Assembly (NCBI RefSeq): GCF_964355755.1
Contig: NC_092673.1
Location: forward strand, 6,639,001 to 6,703,000
Reading direction: 5' to 3'
Length of the DNA stretch: 64,000 nucleotides
From: Antedon mediterranea
Taxonomy: Eukaryota; Echinodermata; Crinoidea; Comatulida; Antedonidae
Shown: positions 25,161 to 36,403 of the stretch, one piece after another
Numbering within the stretch: position 1 is the stretch's first letter
Layout of the letters: each line of letters begins with the position of its first letter
Translations under genes and position numbers: made by a program
The notes under the pieces: generated by a model
The model's database searches: none
What the model saw: only the letters and a program-made list of their open reading frames with translations
What the model was told of the DNA's origin: nothing

Positions 25161-26276
25161 ATGGATCTATTTGAAAATACAACTTCTTTCTACTACTACG
25201 ACGACGAGAACGTGACATCAACAACGATTGAGCCATCTGTGGTTACGTGGGCTCCATGGGAACGTGTAATTCAGGTTCTCGTTCTAGGAATATTTGTCGT
25301 CACTGGTACATTTGGAAATACTCTTGTTATACTGTCTGTTATACTTTCTCGTAGATTACGTACAGGAACGAACGTTTTCGTCGTAAATCTAGCCGTTACG
25401 GACTTAGCAACTGTTCTTAATTTACCATGGAATATGTTGGCGTTTTTGAGTGAGGACGAGGGATGGCCGCTCGCACCGGGTGTATGTAGCTTTGCGTCCG
25501 CAATGGCTATTATCTGTATTGTTAGCAGTTTGTATACGCTGGCCTTGATTGCGATCACGAGGTTTGTTGTGATTACGCGTTCGGCGCGGGATTATCGGAA
25601 TATATGTTTATTCCGCACATCTAGTTTGATTGGTCTCCTCGTGTTCGTCTGGAGCATATCAATATTTACTGCGTTGATTCCACGGATGTTTGGAGTAGGC
25701 CAACTTGGATACGACACACGCTACAGCACATGCTCATGGGATTCGTCACATCCCAAGTCTGCCGTTTATAGTTTTATCATTTCTGCTATACTTTATCCCG
25801 TTCCGTTTGTCATCATCATATATTGTTACATACGAGTGTTTACACACATTCGGAAACACGTAAAAACAATGAAATCGGACCTAACTGCATCCGGGCCGCT
25901 CGAACATTCGTCCTCAACCAACGAACCAACGTTAAGGACCATCAACAGAAGTAGACAAGCGTCCACCCTTCATCAATCCACCAGGAAACGGTTAAGTAGG
26001 ACTCAAGTTGAGGTCACCAAGAACTTATTTTACGTCGTAGTTCTGTATGTTGTTTGCGCAACTCCGTATAACGTTTGTCTTCTGTTGCCAGGCGACGGTG
26101 CGATCAAAGCAACCCCGTATGCCGCGCTTTTCTTACTGTGTAATAGTTGTGTAAATCCGCTTGTATACGCCACCAAACATCCGTTTTTCAAAACTGTGTT
26201 CAAAAGCATTTTAACGTGTAAATGTTCAAAAATTCCAGATAAAGCGCACTTTTTACGATCAATAAGAAGATGGTAA
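25161..26276 (+). CDS. Orphan class A (rhodopsin-like) GPCR
   Basis: A single-exon frame of 371 residues with seven hydrophobic segments. Acidic N-terminus with N-glycosylation sites NTT (6-8) and NVT (17-19). TM1 carries GN ('TFGNTLVIL'), TM2 'NLAVTDLA', and TM7 ends in NPLVY. Cysteines before TM3 ('GVCSF') and in the second outer loop ('STCSW') can form the usual disulfide. Two motifs are changed: TM3 ends ITRF instead of DRY, and TM6 has CATP instead of CWxP. The third inner loop is Ser/Thr- and Arg-rich, and the tail has CKC for possible palmitoylation. ATG at 25161 is chosen because 'ttttttttgcag' ends at 25152, a typical acceptor, so an upstream non-coding exon is likely. The overall look is that of melatonin/GPR84/moody-like orphan receptors, but the ligand cannot be told from sequence. 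Confidence 0.5.
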   Translation: MDLFENTTSFYYYDDENVTSTTIEPSVVTWAPWERVIQVLVLGIFVVTGTFGNTLVILSVILSRRLRTGTNVFVVNLAVTDLATVLNLPWNMLAFLSEDEGWPLAPGVCSFASAMAIICIVSSLYTLALIAITRFVVITRSARDYRNICLFRTSSLIGLLVFVWSISIFTALIPRMFGVGQLGYDTRYSTCSWDSSHPKSAVYSFIISAILYPVPFVIIIYCYIRVFTHIRKHVKTMKSDLTASGPLEHSSSTNEPTLRTINRSRQASTLHQSTRKRLSRTQVEVTKNLFYVVVLYVVCATPYNVCLLLPGDGAIKATPYAALFLLCNSCVNPLVYATKHPFFKTVFKSILTCKCSKIPDKAHFLRSIRRW

Positions 26277-27040
26277 AATACAAATACAGAAAACTGTATT
26301 TAACGATTTTAAATGGTGTTTTTAATAGGCGTGTACCATAATTATTTAATATTCTCGGAACTTTATGTTGACATCTAAATTACCACCGCACACATACAAA
26401 ATACAAGAAAGGAATTATAAGTGGCGAATCCAGAGACTGACCAGGGTTACTTTCCAACCCACTCTGAAACCGCCACTACGGTACGGTACTAATATTAGTA
26501 TAATACATACTTTTTAAAAGGGAAAAAATGAAATTAACTATACCAGTTAACCATACCTTGAGGAAATGCGAGTTCATTCGAAATTGGGTAAATTACGATC
26601 ATAAAATTCAGGTTTTTTAAAATATTTTTTGTAGTTAAGTATACGTGATATTTTAACTTTATAAAATACAATTTTAAAGTGTTTCTTTATATAAGGTTTG
26701 ACATTTCAGTGAAGAATGTATAAAATAATCATAATATTTGCTGTCATAACAGCAAATATTATGATCATATTATTCTCAGCCTGGATGCCAAACCACTTTG
26801 TAAACTTAAAAAATTGACACATTGAATCTCATATTTATGCTATTTTTTTTTGGGCAAATATCTCCCATTTAACGTACGCTTACGTTCTTGCGTTGCATTC
26901 GTTGGAACCAAACTTTATTCTGCAATCTTAACTTAGGAAAGTATTACCATTTATGATATGTATATTGTATAGAGTGTTCAGGTCTATATAACACCTAAAT
27001 CTGATTGGACGATTGTGGGAAACATGGCGTGAGTACACCA
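26277..27040. other. 3' flank of the GPCR gene
   Basis: AT-rich, with no coding signal. It contains a perfect 17-bp hairpin (26728-26765) and a fragment of the palindromic element (about 26868-26912). Confidence 0.5.
26728..26765. repeat. Perfect 17-bp hairpin
   Basis: 'ATCATAATATTTGCTGT' (26728-26744), loop CATA, and its exact reverse complement (26749-26765). No TIR-flanking duplication is visible. Confidence 0.5.
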
Positions 27041-27049
27041 TTAGTACTA

Positions 27050-28950
27050 TAGTACTATATTTAAAAAGGGCAAAAGAGATCAACCAGCAAATTATAGAGG
27101 CGTATCCTTAATATCCACTTTAGGCAAGGTGTTTTTATACATTATAAGCAATAGATTAAGCAAATGGACAGAAGAAAATGAAATATTACATCAAAAACAG
27201 GGAGGGTTTAGAAAAGATTGTCGTACTATTGATAACATATTTATTTTAGACACAATTGTTAACAAATATCTCTCAAAAAAACGAGGAACTGTGTACATGG
27301 CGTTTATAGATTTAAAACGCGCTTTCGATTCTATTAGACACGATTTCCTTATAAGTAAACTAAGAAAATCTGGTATAAAAGGTAAAATAATCAAAGTTAT
27401 AAAAACAATGTATAGTAAATTAAAAGGGCATGTAAAGGTTGGCAACAAAATTGGAGAATCCTTTAAATGTGAAGTAGGAATACAACAAGGGTCACCTTTA
27501 TCTTCATTATTATTTAATATTTTTATTAATGATATAACTGAGTTATTACATACTGCTGAAAATCGAAACAAAATAAAAATTGATAACATAAATATTAATC
27601 GCCTACTGTATGCAGATGATCTAGTTTTAATCAGTGATACAGTGTACTCATTACAAGATCTTTTAAATAAACTAGCATATTATTGTAATAGGTGGGGATT
27701 GGTAGTTAACATTGACAAAAGTAAAATAATAGTATTTAAAAAAAATGGAAAACTTAAGAACTACGAAAAGTGGAATTATCTTGGTAAAGAAATTGAATTA
27801 GTAAAATCTCTTAAATATCTTGGAGTCACTTTCGATTGTTCAGGAAATTGGGAAAAGGCCAGAAAACAAAATAATACACAGGCTAATAAAGCACTTTTCT
27901 CACTCAAAAATATAATATATCAGAAATATGGACATCTACCAGTGAATATTTGGAACTACTTATTTGATGTTAAAATAAACCCAATTATACTGTATGGTAG
28001 TGAAATATGGGGAAAACTAAACAACAACAAAATTGATGATATTCAAAATAATTTCTGCAGATATGTTTTAGGGGTCGGGAAATCAGCCACAAATGTTTCA
28101 ATTAGAGGAGAATGTGGACGATTCTCTTTATCAATCGAAAGTGTACTCAATGTTATCCGTTATTGGGTAAGACTAGTAAATATGAACGAGGACAAATATG
28201 CGAAGAAATGTTATAAATCTCAACTTCATAAAGCGCAAAATAATAGTAATTGTTGGGTAAGCGATGTAAAACACATGTTATGCTCTATTGGTCATGGAAA
28301 CATATGGTTTTCACAAAATAATATCCTTGATAAATTTTATATAGTTAATAAAATAAAAGAAAGGCTAACCGATATAGAACGCCAATCCTTTCTTGAAAGA
28401 ATAAATATTTCTTCAAAATTAAGATACTATAAAATATTCAAAAACAATTTCGGAGTAGATGGATACTTACTACAGACCCTTGATACTAGATATAAGCGAG
28501 CTTTAAGTCAACTAAGACTGGGCACACTTCAACTAGAGGTAGAAAGGGGAATATGGAAAAGAATAGAGCGCAGCAATAGGTTATGTAAAATATGTATTGT
28601 AATATAAATGAAGTTGAAGATGAATATCATTTTGTTACAGTTTGCTCTCGTTACAAGGAAATCAGAAAAAAATGTATACCTTCTTTATTTTTTGAAAATC
28701 CAAATACTTTTAAATTCTGTCGTTTAATGTCATCACAGGATCCAATAATTATTGATAATCTATCTAAATATATTTATCATGCTTATAAGTTAAGATATAT
28801 GTTTTGCTTAAAGAACGAAATTAATTAATTCATTTATCTTGTGACCATAAATTGCTTTATTTTTCAATGTAATTATTATTTTGTTAATTACTAGGGGCCA
28901 GAGGCCTAAAGTAAATAAAGTCAGGCGATAAGCCTGAATGAATGAATAGT
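27050..28950 (+). mobile_element. 5'-truncated LINE (non-LTR retrotransposon)
   Basis: The element enters within the reverse transcriptase ('NYRGVSL' block at about 27088) and has no endonuclease region. It ends in a short 3' UTR with AATAAAG and TGAA repeats at about 28915-28948. 5' truncation and a short-repeat tail are typical of target-primed insertions. A duplicated AGTACTAT-type word (27045-27060) sits at the 5' junction. Confidence 0.5.
27057..28828 (+). pseudogene. LINE reverse transcriptase with C-terminal zinc-knuckle-like motif, frameshifted
   Basis: The translation carries RT blocks in order: 'NYRGVSL', 'QGGFRK', 'FIDLKRAFDSI', 'GIQQGSPLSSLLFN' and the catalytic 'YADD' ('LLYADDLVLI', about 27610). 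After the RT comes the LINE C-terminal region, ending with 'RLCKIC' and, in another frame from about 28592, 'DEYHFVTVC', the Cys/His motif that usually follows. The break between these two pieces near 28595-28607 is a frameshift. The 5' end, including any endonuclease, is missing. The clade is probably in the Jockey superfamily (CR1/L2-like), but this is tentative. The copy is dead, though its long open frame suggests it is fairly young. Confidence 0.5.
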
Positions 28951-29859
28951 TTTTTTAATTGTATATAATATATAACTACGCTGTTACGAATTGTGATAAC
29001 ATAGTACAATTTCCGATATGGATTAATCATTCTTCCTCTGAGTGTTAAATGAATGACTTAAATTAAAGACCAGACAAGCATCATGTCATTTCCATGAATT
29101 ACAATTGCTCTGACAAGATAGAAAGGAAATTACGACATGGATTTCCTAATAAGGCAACAAGCAACAAGTGTGTGCGTACTATGTCACCGACCGGAATCCA
29201 TGTGAGATCCCGGATTCAAAGAACTCGTAAATATAAAGATTATATTCTATTTTTGTCTTGTCCTAAAACAAACAATTTTTTTTGCTTTACCTCGACAGCC
29301 CTGTTCAACATTTTTGTTTCCGATTGTCGAAAGGTTGAAAATAAAAAATAAATAAATACATTTTTTAACGAAGGAAAACTAGATCGCGTTGAAAGAATGC
29401 TCAAAAACTACAACCGAGCGGCACGTGATGCGTAAATAACCAATCAAATGGCGGGAATATACATTTAAGTGTCACGTTCAAACATGTTCAAATGAACAAT
29501 AATAATTATTGTAATTGTAATCAGGGGAGGGGATGGGAGGTGATGATGTTATTACAATCCAGGGTCATTTATACGTAATGGAGTGACAATATTATATCTA
29601 GGGAAATTTTACTGTAGAAAAATAAGATAAATATTTACATTAATTTTATACAACTTTGTAATAATTTATTACAGTATTAGAAATAAACGTTTAAATAATC
29701 AATAATAACCAATTAATCGTTACATGTTTATTGAACGCTTTCATCTTGGATGGTTTCACTATCGTGTTAGGGAAAGTAATAGGAAAACCCAGAAACAATA
29801 CAACTACTGTATTAACATGTCGTAAACAAGAAAGGTTTCAAAGTAGTTTAAAAAGTAGT

Positions 29860-29990
29860 TTAACAAGGCCAACAGCCATTAAGTCGCGTGCTACAATGCA
29901 TAGTGATACCGGACCGACAGACAGACTGACAGACAGACCGACAGACAGACAGACAGAGAGACCGACCGACCGACATAGTGAACTATACTG
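29860..29990 (+). repeat. Dispersed GACC-core repeat with expanded GACA core
   Basis: 'aacaaggcca', 'gtcgcgtgctacaatgcata' and 'gtgataccggaccgacagac', then about 65 bp of GACA/GACC units (29910-29975), then 'cgacatagtgaactata'. It shares the middle and right parts of the family and has a long simple-repeat core. Confidence 0.5.
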
Positions 29991-30554
29991 ACCGAAAATA
30001 CTGAACATGTTTAAAAATGTTGAAATGTTTAAAAACATTTATTTTTTTTTAATTTACACGTGCGTAGCCTGTCACTTTCGACGTGCTCGTATAACGTAAT
30101 TTCGAGTTGAAAAGTACGGTAAGTCAAGAAAACAGAAATCGGGCAAAAAGAGTGCGCAATAACATTTAACGCGCAGTGCGCGCGCAAAAATATGCGCACT
30201 CATGGCAATTTTGTAAACGCTTAAAATTGCCTGAAATGTACTCTTATTTCATCGAAAATAAATTTTGAAAATGTTAAGCGCGCGTACGCATGCGTTACAT
30301 GCGCTACACACGTAATTGTATTGCCATATGATGATTTATGCCCTGAAATTTATGAGTACCAAATTTTATTTAATTGTGATTCATGGTTGTGAAGATATGA
30401 TTACAAACGTGATTTCGTTAAATCGTGCGTAGACCGCGTAATTTTTTATTGCGCACCGTGAAAACATAACCACATTGATTCCTGGCCATAAGGAATATAC
30501 TGTGAAAAATTGACCTAGCTAGATTAAACTGATATCAAGATAAGGTCAGAAAGC

Positions 30555-30660
30555 GATAAAACGCATAGTGATACCGGACCGACAGACAGACCGACAGACC
30601 GACAGACAGACCGACCGACCGACATAGTGAACTATAGAGTCGCTTCCACGCGACTAAAAA
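30555..30660 (+). repeat. Dispersed GACC-core repeat, right part
   Basis: 'gcatagtgataccggaccga' and a GACA/GACC core, then 'gacatagtgaactatagag' and the ending hairpin 'cgcttccacgcgactaaaaa'. It is the same subtype as the copy at 29860, about 700 bp away. Confidence 0.5.
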
Positions 30661-31162
30661 GTAGGACGAATGAACAATTCCAAACTAAGGTGAAAATTAA
30701 AGACTACTTATTAAAGTCTATATTAGAACGGAAAATTTGTACGAAAAAATATGTTTTTTAGACCAATGTCTTTGCAATTTCCGAATGCTGCGTCTGATAA
30801 TTCTCGTTATATTAAATACTAACCGTGGCAATGCACTGACTAGCGTCGTGAGATAAGTTTAAGCGAATGGAATAGATAATAATAAATAAGCCAGGTCAAA
30901 TTGTCAATGTCGTTCTTAAAAAAAAGTTATAAACCTGGAGCTATACCCTTTAAGGAACATAAACGTTATGCAAAAATCTTGCACGATAAAAAAAGAGAGG
31001 AAAAGACAGGCCTATGAATGAATATGGTTGAGGAAAGGTGCAAAGATGTCTTTGTTTCTGTTGTGCGCCATTTGCGGAAAACTCTTATCAAACGGTCACT
31101 TTCCCGTGAAACAAATGAGTGACAAATATTTGGTAATACGGCCGGCGGGCAAGTCCCCTATT

Positions 31163-31379
31163 AAAGCGTGGTTCCCATTAGAACGCCACGTAACGCAGCG
31201 ACGTATCGACGCAAAGTGATGTATTGGGTAATCGCAAGTGGGAACCGACGACGCAACAGTGCTGTAAAAATCGCAGATTTGATTTAACGCAGGCGGGGGC
31301 AAACACAATGATTGGAAGGGCATTTTCTTACGTTGCGTAGATTGCTTTACGTTGCGTCGCTCAAGTGGGAACCAAGCTT
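31163..31379. mobile_element. Palindromic element, long subfamily
   Basis: Ends 'AGCGTGGTTCCCATTAGAAC' and 'AGTGGGAACCAAGC', with TTAA at both edges. The interior ('ggcgggggcaaacacaat', 'aagtgggaaccgacgacgca') matches 34090-34290 and is absent from the short subfamily at 2579 and 34401. Confidence 0.5.
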
Positions 31380-33904
31380 AAGGGTACACTTTGTTGAGTT
31401 TGGGCTCTACTGTAGGCCTATGTTTCAATTTACACCGTATCTTGCACGACGATACGAAGTTTGGAATATAAATAAATACAAAGAAAATATACACAGGCTA
31501 CCACATCCTACTTTCGTTCTTAGAAAAAAAAATCATGTTTTAAATAACGAATAGGGGACACAGGGGACACATTGTTGTACGGTCGTTGACCTGTTTTATG
31601 TTGACGTCAGTTGCAATGGCGATGGGACTGAAGATGGAATTATCGTACAATGAGAGTGACAGTTTTATTAGGCGATACCCAGAGTTACAATCAAATATTG
31701 TGTAATGGTATAACAAGTCATTTAAAAGTATGAATAATATTGCAATTCGTTCGTTCGTCTTAAGCGGTTGCCGACTGACAAATCGGTTACTGTCCATCCA
31801 AATTAGGAGTGTAAACAATCAGTAATTATAAACATAGTTCATTTATTCTATGTACACATTTGTTTTTTCTTTAGTTTCACAGTTTAAAGGGGTAGCACCA
31901 TTTAAATGTCTATATAGATGTATTAAAAAATATAAACTATTGCAAACAAATTGATAAAAATACCACTTATATTTTTCGTCAGCGGTGAATCAGAACAAGT
32001 CTAGTGAAATAGGCCCATCGATGTTGAAATCTTTTAACAAAAAAATAGAAATTGTAAAAGACGGAGCTCTCCCTTTAAATTGAGTAAAAAAGTAGGTGGA
32101 AGTGGAACCTCTCATGTCCGAAGAAATACATTTGAGCAAAACATACAATAAATCAACAACAAATTAAAAGAAAAATCAAACATTGCAGTCAATTTTAAGA
32201 AATGTTAACATTCGATTCCTGTTCTGTAAATGCAAAATCAATGCATTGTATAGTTTTTTTCTCTATTGTATGATTTTAACTATTCACACAACTGATAGAC
32301 TAGTTTTTACGACGGATAGAATCGCTGATTTTCTTCTGTTTTCGGAGCATGACTGGCAAAAAATTGAAGAACAATAGCGCGAAACATATAATTTCATACG
32401 TATTTCTTTATTGTCATTCACATATTGATTATGTCATTATTCACGACAAATGACATATGGTCATTTGACTTTTATTATAATTTGATATGGGCATCGCACT
32501 AACCACACATGTGTGCCAGTTCACACGTAGGCTTAAATTGTTCCTCGATGGTAACACATAAACTTTGAGAAAAAAAATAATTTCGTCATATAAATTCCAT
32601 AATGTAGTTATTGGAATTCCACCCACACATGATCCAATGACTGAAGTTCAGGTAATGGTAATGAACTTACACCGGGACACATTATAGAAAATGTCATGAA
32701 AACAAGTTTATACTTTTAAAGGCCTATGCAAAATTTATTAAGACAACAAGCAATCAGATAAACTAATAAAATCTAGTGACAATAATTCTGTATGTTTAAT
32801 TACCATTACAGCTCGTCTGTGTAAATTGGCCTTTATATATGGTTGAAAAGGGGACAATATATATATATAAAAGTTGGAGATTACTCTACTCATTTCTAAT
32901 TTAGGATTAGGCTGGAAATAACTGTTATGGGGGCGAACCGTTTATCAAAATAAGCGTCTTCGCACAAGAGTAACAACCATTATATAAAAGAGTCTATCAA
33001 AAAAACAGTATTACATTAAATCAAAACGTATGAGTGAAAATAAATTTGTGACTAGATTATTCCGTTTGTTAAAAAAGGGATCTTACTTAGGCCTATACTT
33101 ACAAGTTTTGTTGGTATTTGTAATTATAATATTAAAGCATTGTATAATTATACAATATAATTAGTTAAAGATGTATTTCCCCCATGAAAAATGTAAGATT
33201 AATGAAATCAAACTTTGAATAGGTCATTTCGCAGTTTCATTAAAGTTATTCACTTCGGTTTAACAAAACCAATAAAAACAATTTCACTTATAAATTAAAA
33301 AAAACTCGATTCCTTTGTTTTAAATTACAGTTTTCAGGTAAATAATTTTATAAACTGTGACATTAAAATTGCATATTAAACAAACGACGGGAGGAAAATA
33401 TTTTCATTAATACGAAACACAACAGGGCACTAATAAAATATAGTACAATAAATGACACTGACAAGGAACAAGTTAAATGCTTGTTAAAATGTAATATAAT
33501 TGTTGTTACTCGTTTGTTAATTCAAATAAAATCGAGTTTCAAAGACATTGAAAACCATCGCAAAGTTGGTATGCCTGGGAAAATTCAGAGTACGGGGCGC
33601 CGTTCGGGACAGAGTAGATCCAGATGTAAAATTTATATTATGAAATTCCAACAGAGGTGATGCAGAACGACGGTTTTGGACTTTTTCTTCTTCAAAGAAA
33701 TAAAATTCATTAAAATTTACTCTTATTTATACAAATTATTTTTAAAGTACTATATAAATCGAAACATAAGAAAATACTATTTTTATTACAATAGTTTTCC
33801 AGTAAAGGGATCTGTAAATTTAATATCTTGAAACTTTTAACAAGAAGTTCTGAAGAACCACTTAAAAATAGTGGGTCTGGGATATCAAAATATTAGGGTA
33901 ATGT

Positions 33905-33985
33905 TAGGCTCTGGCCTTAAAAAATGTGTCACGTGGACACGATGACGTCATTATTATCACTACCATATTTGGGTATATCACTCTT
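33905..33985. mobile_element. Fragment of the TCTGTCTACAC-family inverted-repeat element
   Basis: 'gatgacgtcattattatcac' and 'taccatatttgggtatatca' align with the central part of the copies at 22638 and 41209. The ends are lost. Confidence 0.5.
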
Positions 33986-34089
33986 TATGTATAAATTTGA
34001 ATACAAGAGCTACCCTTCAAATTGACTAATAATTATAGGAACCGCTTCTCGGATTGCCAGTAAAATGCAGTGGAGAAGGAAACTAATAA

Positions 34090-34290
34090 AGCGTGGTTCC
34101 CACTAGAACGCAACGCAGCGATGCAAAGTGCTTTATTGCGTAATCACAAGTGGGAACCGACGACGCAATAGTGCTGCTGCAAACATCGCAGGTTTGATTT
34201 CACGCAGGCGGGGGCAAACACAATTATTAGAAGTGCATTTGCTTACGTTTTGTAGATTGCTTTACGTTGCGTTCTAGTGGGAACCAAGCT
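34090..34290. mobile_element. Palindromic element, long subfamily
   Basis: 'AAGCGTGGTTCCCACTAGAA' to 'CTAGTGGGAACCAAGCT', with the same interior as 31163-31379. Similarity to that copy is high along the whole length. Confidence 0.5.
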
Positions 34291-34400
34291 GGTACTATTA
34301 TTATGCAGCATGAGAGCGAGAGAGTACAAGCGAGTCCATGTGACCGACTCACGGGAAATTAAACTCTCCCAGCCAATATCGTTGGCATTTCATAGTTTAA

Positions 34401-34577
34401 GCGTGGTTCCCACTAGCGACGCAACACAAGGACGTAACGCAACGCAAGTGAATTGACCAATCACAAGCGATGGCTTATTCGCTTGTGATTGCTAACTGTC
34501 TATAACTTCGCCTGTCATTGGTTAAAACGCTTGCGTTGCGTTTACGTCCTTGCGTTACGTTCTAGTGGGAACCAAGC
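34401..34577. mobile_element. Palindromic element, short subfamily
   Basis: It nearly matches 2579-2757. TTAA stands on both sides (34397-34400 and 34578-34581), which may be a target duplication or part of a longer terminal repeat. Confidence 0.5.
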
Positions 34578-34599
34578 TTAAAGGGCTTCTCCTTTAACA

Positions 34600-35050
34600 A
34601 CATTTAATTCGTACTATATGAAGCCTGAAACCTGCCCGACCAAAGTGTCTCATTTGGTTGCTCCTAGCCGGCAGACAAGAGGAAGTTTACACACGTCACG
34701 TATTAAAACAATAATTAGGAGTTTCTATAACATCACTTGTTAATATGAAACATATTAAATATCTTATTAAAAACAATGTTAAAGAAAACAAAATTACAAA
34801 TTAGTTTAGAATTATATTAATAAATAATATTATTTGTTAAAATGAAACATCTTATAATTTGAAATGTTACTGTTTAAGTACTTATTTACTGAAAAACACA
34901 CACAGATTTGAATACGTATATGGCATGGCATTTCTAATCGAGATGCCATGAAAACATTAAAAAATATCCAACAAACACCGTCCACACACAATTGAAATTA
35001 TGATTGTCTAAAGTTTATGAAAAAAAAACCATATTGTAAACAATATTGTT
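34600..35050. other. AT-rich spacer
   Basis: Nothing recognised between the palindromic element and the minisatellite at 35.05 kb. Confidence 0.5.
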
Positions 35051-35054
35051 ATAA

Positions 35055-35597
35055 TGGCATAAACGATCATGGGGCATAAACGATCATGGGGCATAAAAGA
35101 TCATGGAGCATAAAAGAAAATATGGCATAAAAGAAAATATAGCATACAAGAACATAGGGCATACAAGAACATAGGGCATAAAAGAACATAGAGTATACAA
35201 GAACATAGGGCATACAAGAACATAGGGCATACAAGAACATAGGGCATACAAGAACATAGGGCATAAAAGAACATAGAGTATACAAGAAAATAGGGTATAC
35301 AAGAACATAGGGCATATAAGAACATAGGGCATAAAAGAACATAAGGGCATATAAGATCATAGGGCATAGAAGAACATAGGGCATAAAAGAACATAGGGCA
35401 TATAAGAACATAAGGGCATATAAGAACATAAGGGCATATAAGAACACAAGGGCATAGAAGAACACAAGGGCATAGAAGAACACAAGGGCATATAAGAACA
35501 CAAGGGCATAGAAGAACATAGGGCATATAAGAACATAGGGCATACAAGAACATAGGGCATATAAGAACATAGGGCATATAAGAACACAAGGGCATGA
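35055..35597. repeat. 17/18-bp minisatellite
   Basis: About 30 units of 'GGGCATACAAGAACATA' with a 17-bp and an 18-bp form. Variants (ACAAG/AAAAG/ATAAG, ACATA/ACACA) occur in blocks, as expected from local unit duplication. Overlapping minus-strand frames are products of the array. Confidence 0.5.
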
Positions 35598-35599
35598 TG

Positions 35600-36400
35600 A
35601 CGAATTAAACGTATGACAAAACCGTTCATCAAATATTGTAAATAAGAGAAAGACTGCTAACGTTAGAAAACAAGAAACACGCGGAAAAGCCAAAAACGTT
35701 TATCAATGAGTTATATGGACAAATGTAAACACATCAGTAATAAGAATTGAGAATAGGAAATAAGAGATACTTATTGTGATCTTTCAACGATTGTTGCTCA
35801 TCATCATAAACTCACCAATACATACCGTAACAGTATGTCTGCATTATCTATGGAGGTATGAATAGAAAGTATGTCAATAGTAATGCATGTTTCTTGTGAG
35901 CCGACCTAAACAAATGTCTCAAGCCTAAAAGTGTATTTTAATAAGGCACATAATCAAGGCTCATTTAATATTGTAATTATCCTAAAAATACTTTTTAAAG
36001 GCAGATTGAAACATATTGGGAGAGTGAGAAGATTTTAGTTTCTGATGACGTCTATACATGCACCAACAATGGATGTTGCGAAAAAGATAGTACAGACAGT
36101 ACTGTGTATTAAGAATTATAACATGAAATAGTAAGAAACTGTACAGTGCAGGTTGTAAACCCCTATATAGGGACCAACAAAGAATCCCTATAACAGTGGG
36201 ATCTGTAGTATTAAAAAACTAGTATCTGCTTAAGTATCCCCTTACTAGGGGCGTCCGTAGTGCAACACAATATGCTCTTGCTACAGTAGAACCCCTATTT
36301 AGGGACCAACAAGGAGTCCCCATAATAGGAGTGTCCGTAGTGTTAAAACGTATATTTCCTTGTTCATTTCACAAGTATCCTCTTAAGTATTGCATTAATA
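35600..36400. other. Spacer with unit-like precursors of the next array
   Basis: No gene. Between 36160 and 36360 there are isolated words such as 'agggaccaacaa', 'gtccgtagtgttaaaac' and 'tacagtagaacccctattta', which resemble the unit of the array starting at 36404. Confidence 0.5.
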
Positions 36401-36403
36401 GGG

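Larger units (their letters stand above)
28951..34089. other. Intergenic region with scattered repeats
   Basis: No supportable coding exon. It contains two GACA/GACC-rich repeats near 29.9 and 30.6 kb and a palindromic element at 31.16 kb, listed separately. The part from 31.4 to 33.9 kb is AT-rich and featureless apart from a short AT microsatellite near 32860. Confidence 0.5.

Noticed and set aside
25271-25558. Minus-strand frame of 95 codons
   Set aside because: It is antisense to the well supported GPCR.
27191-27589. Minus-strand frame of 132 codons
   Set aside because: It is antisense to the LINE reverse transcriptase.
35067-35693. Minus-strand frames resembling a hydrophobic repeat protein
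   Set aside because: They follow from the 17/18-bp array; several frames are open at once and none has gene context.
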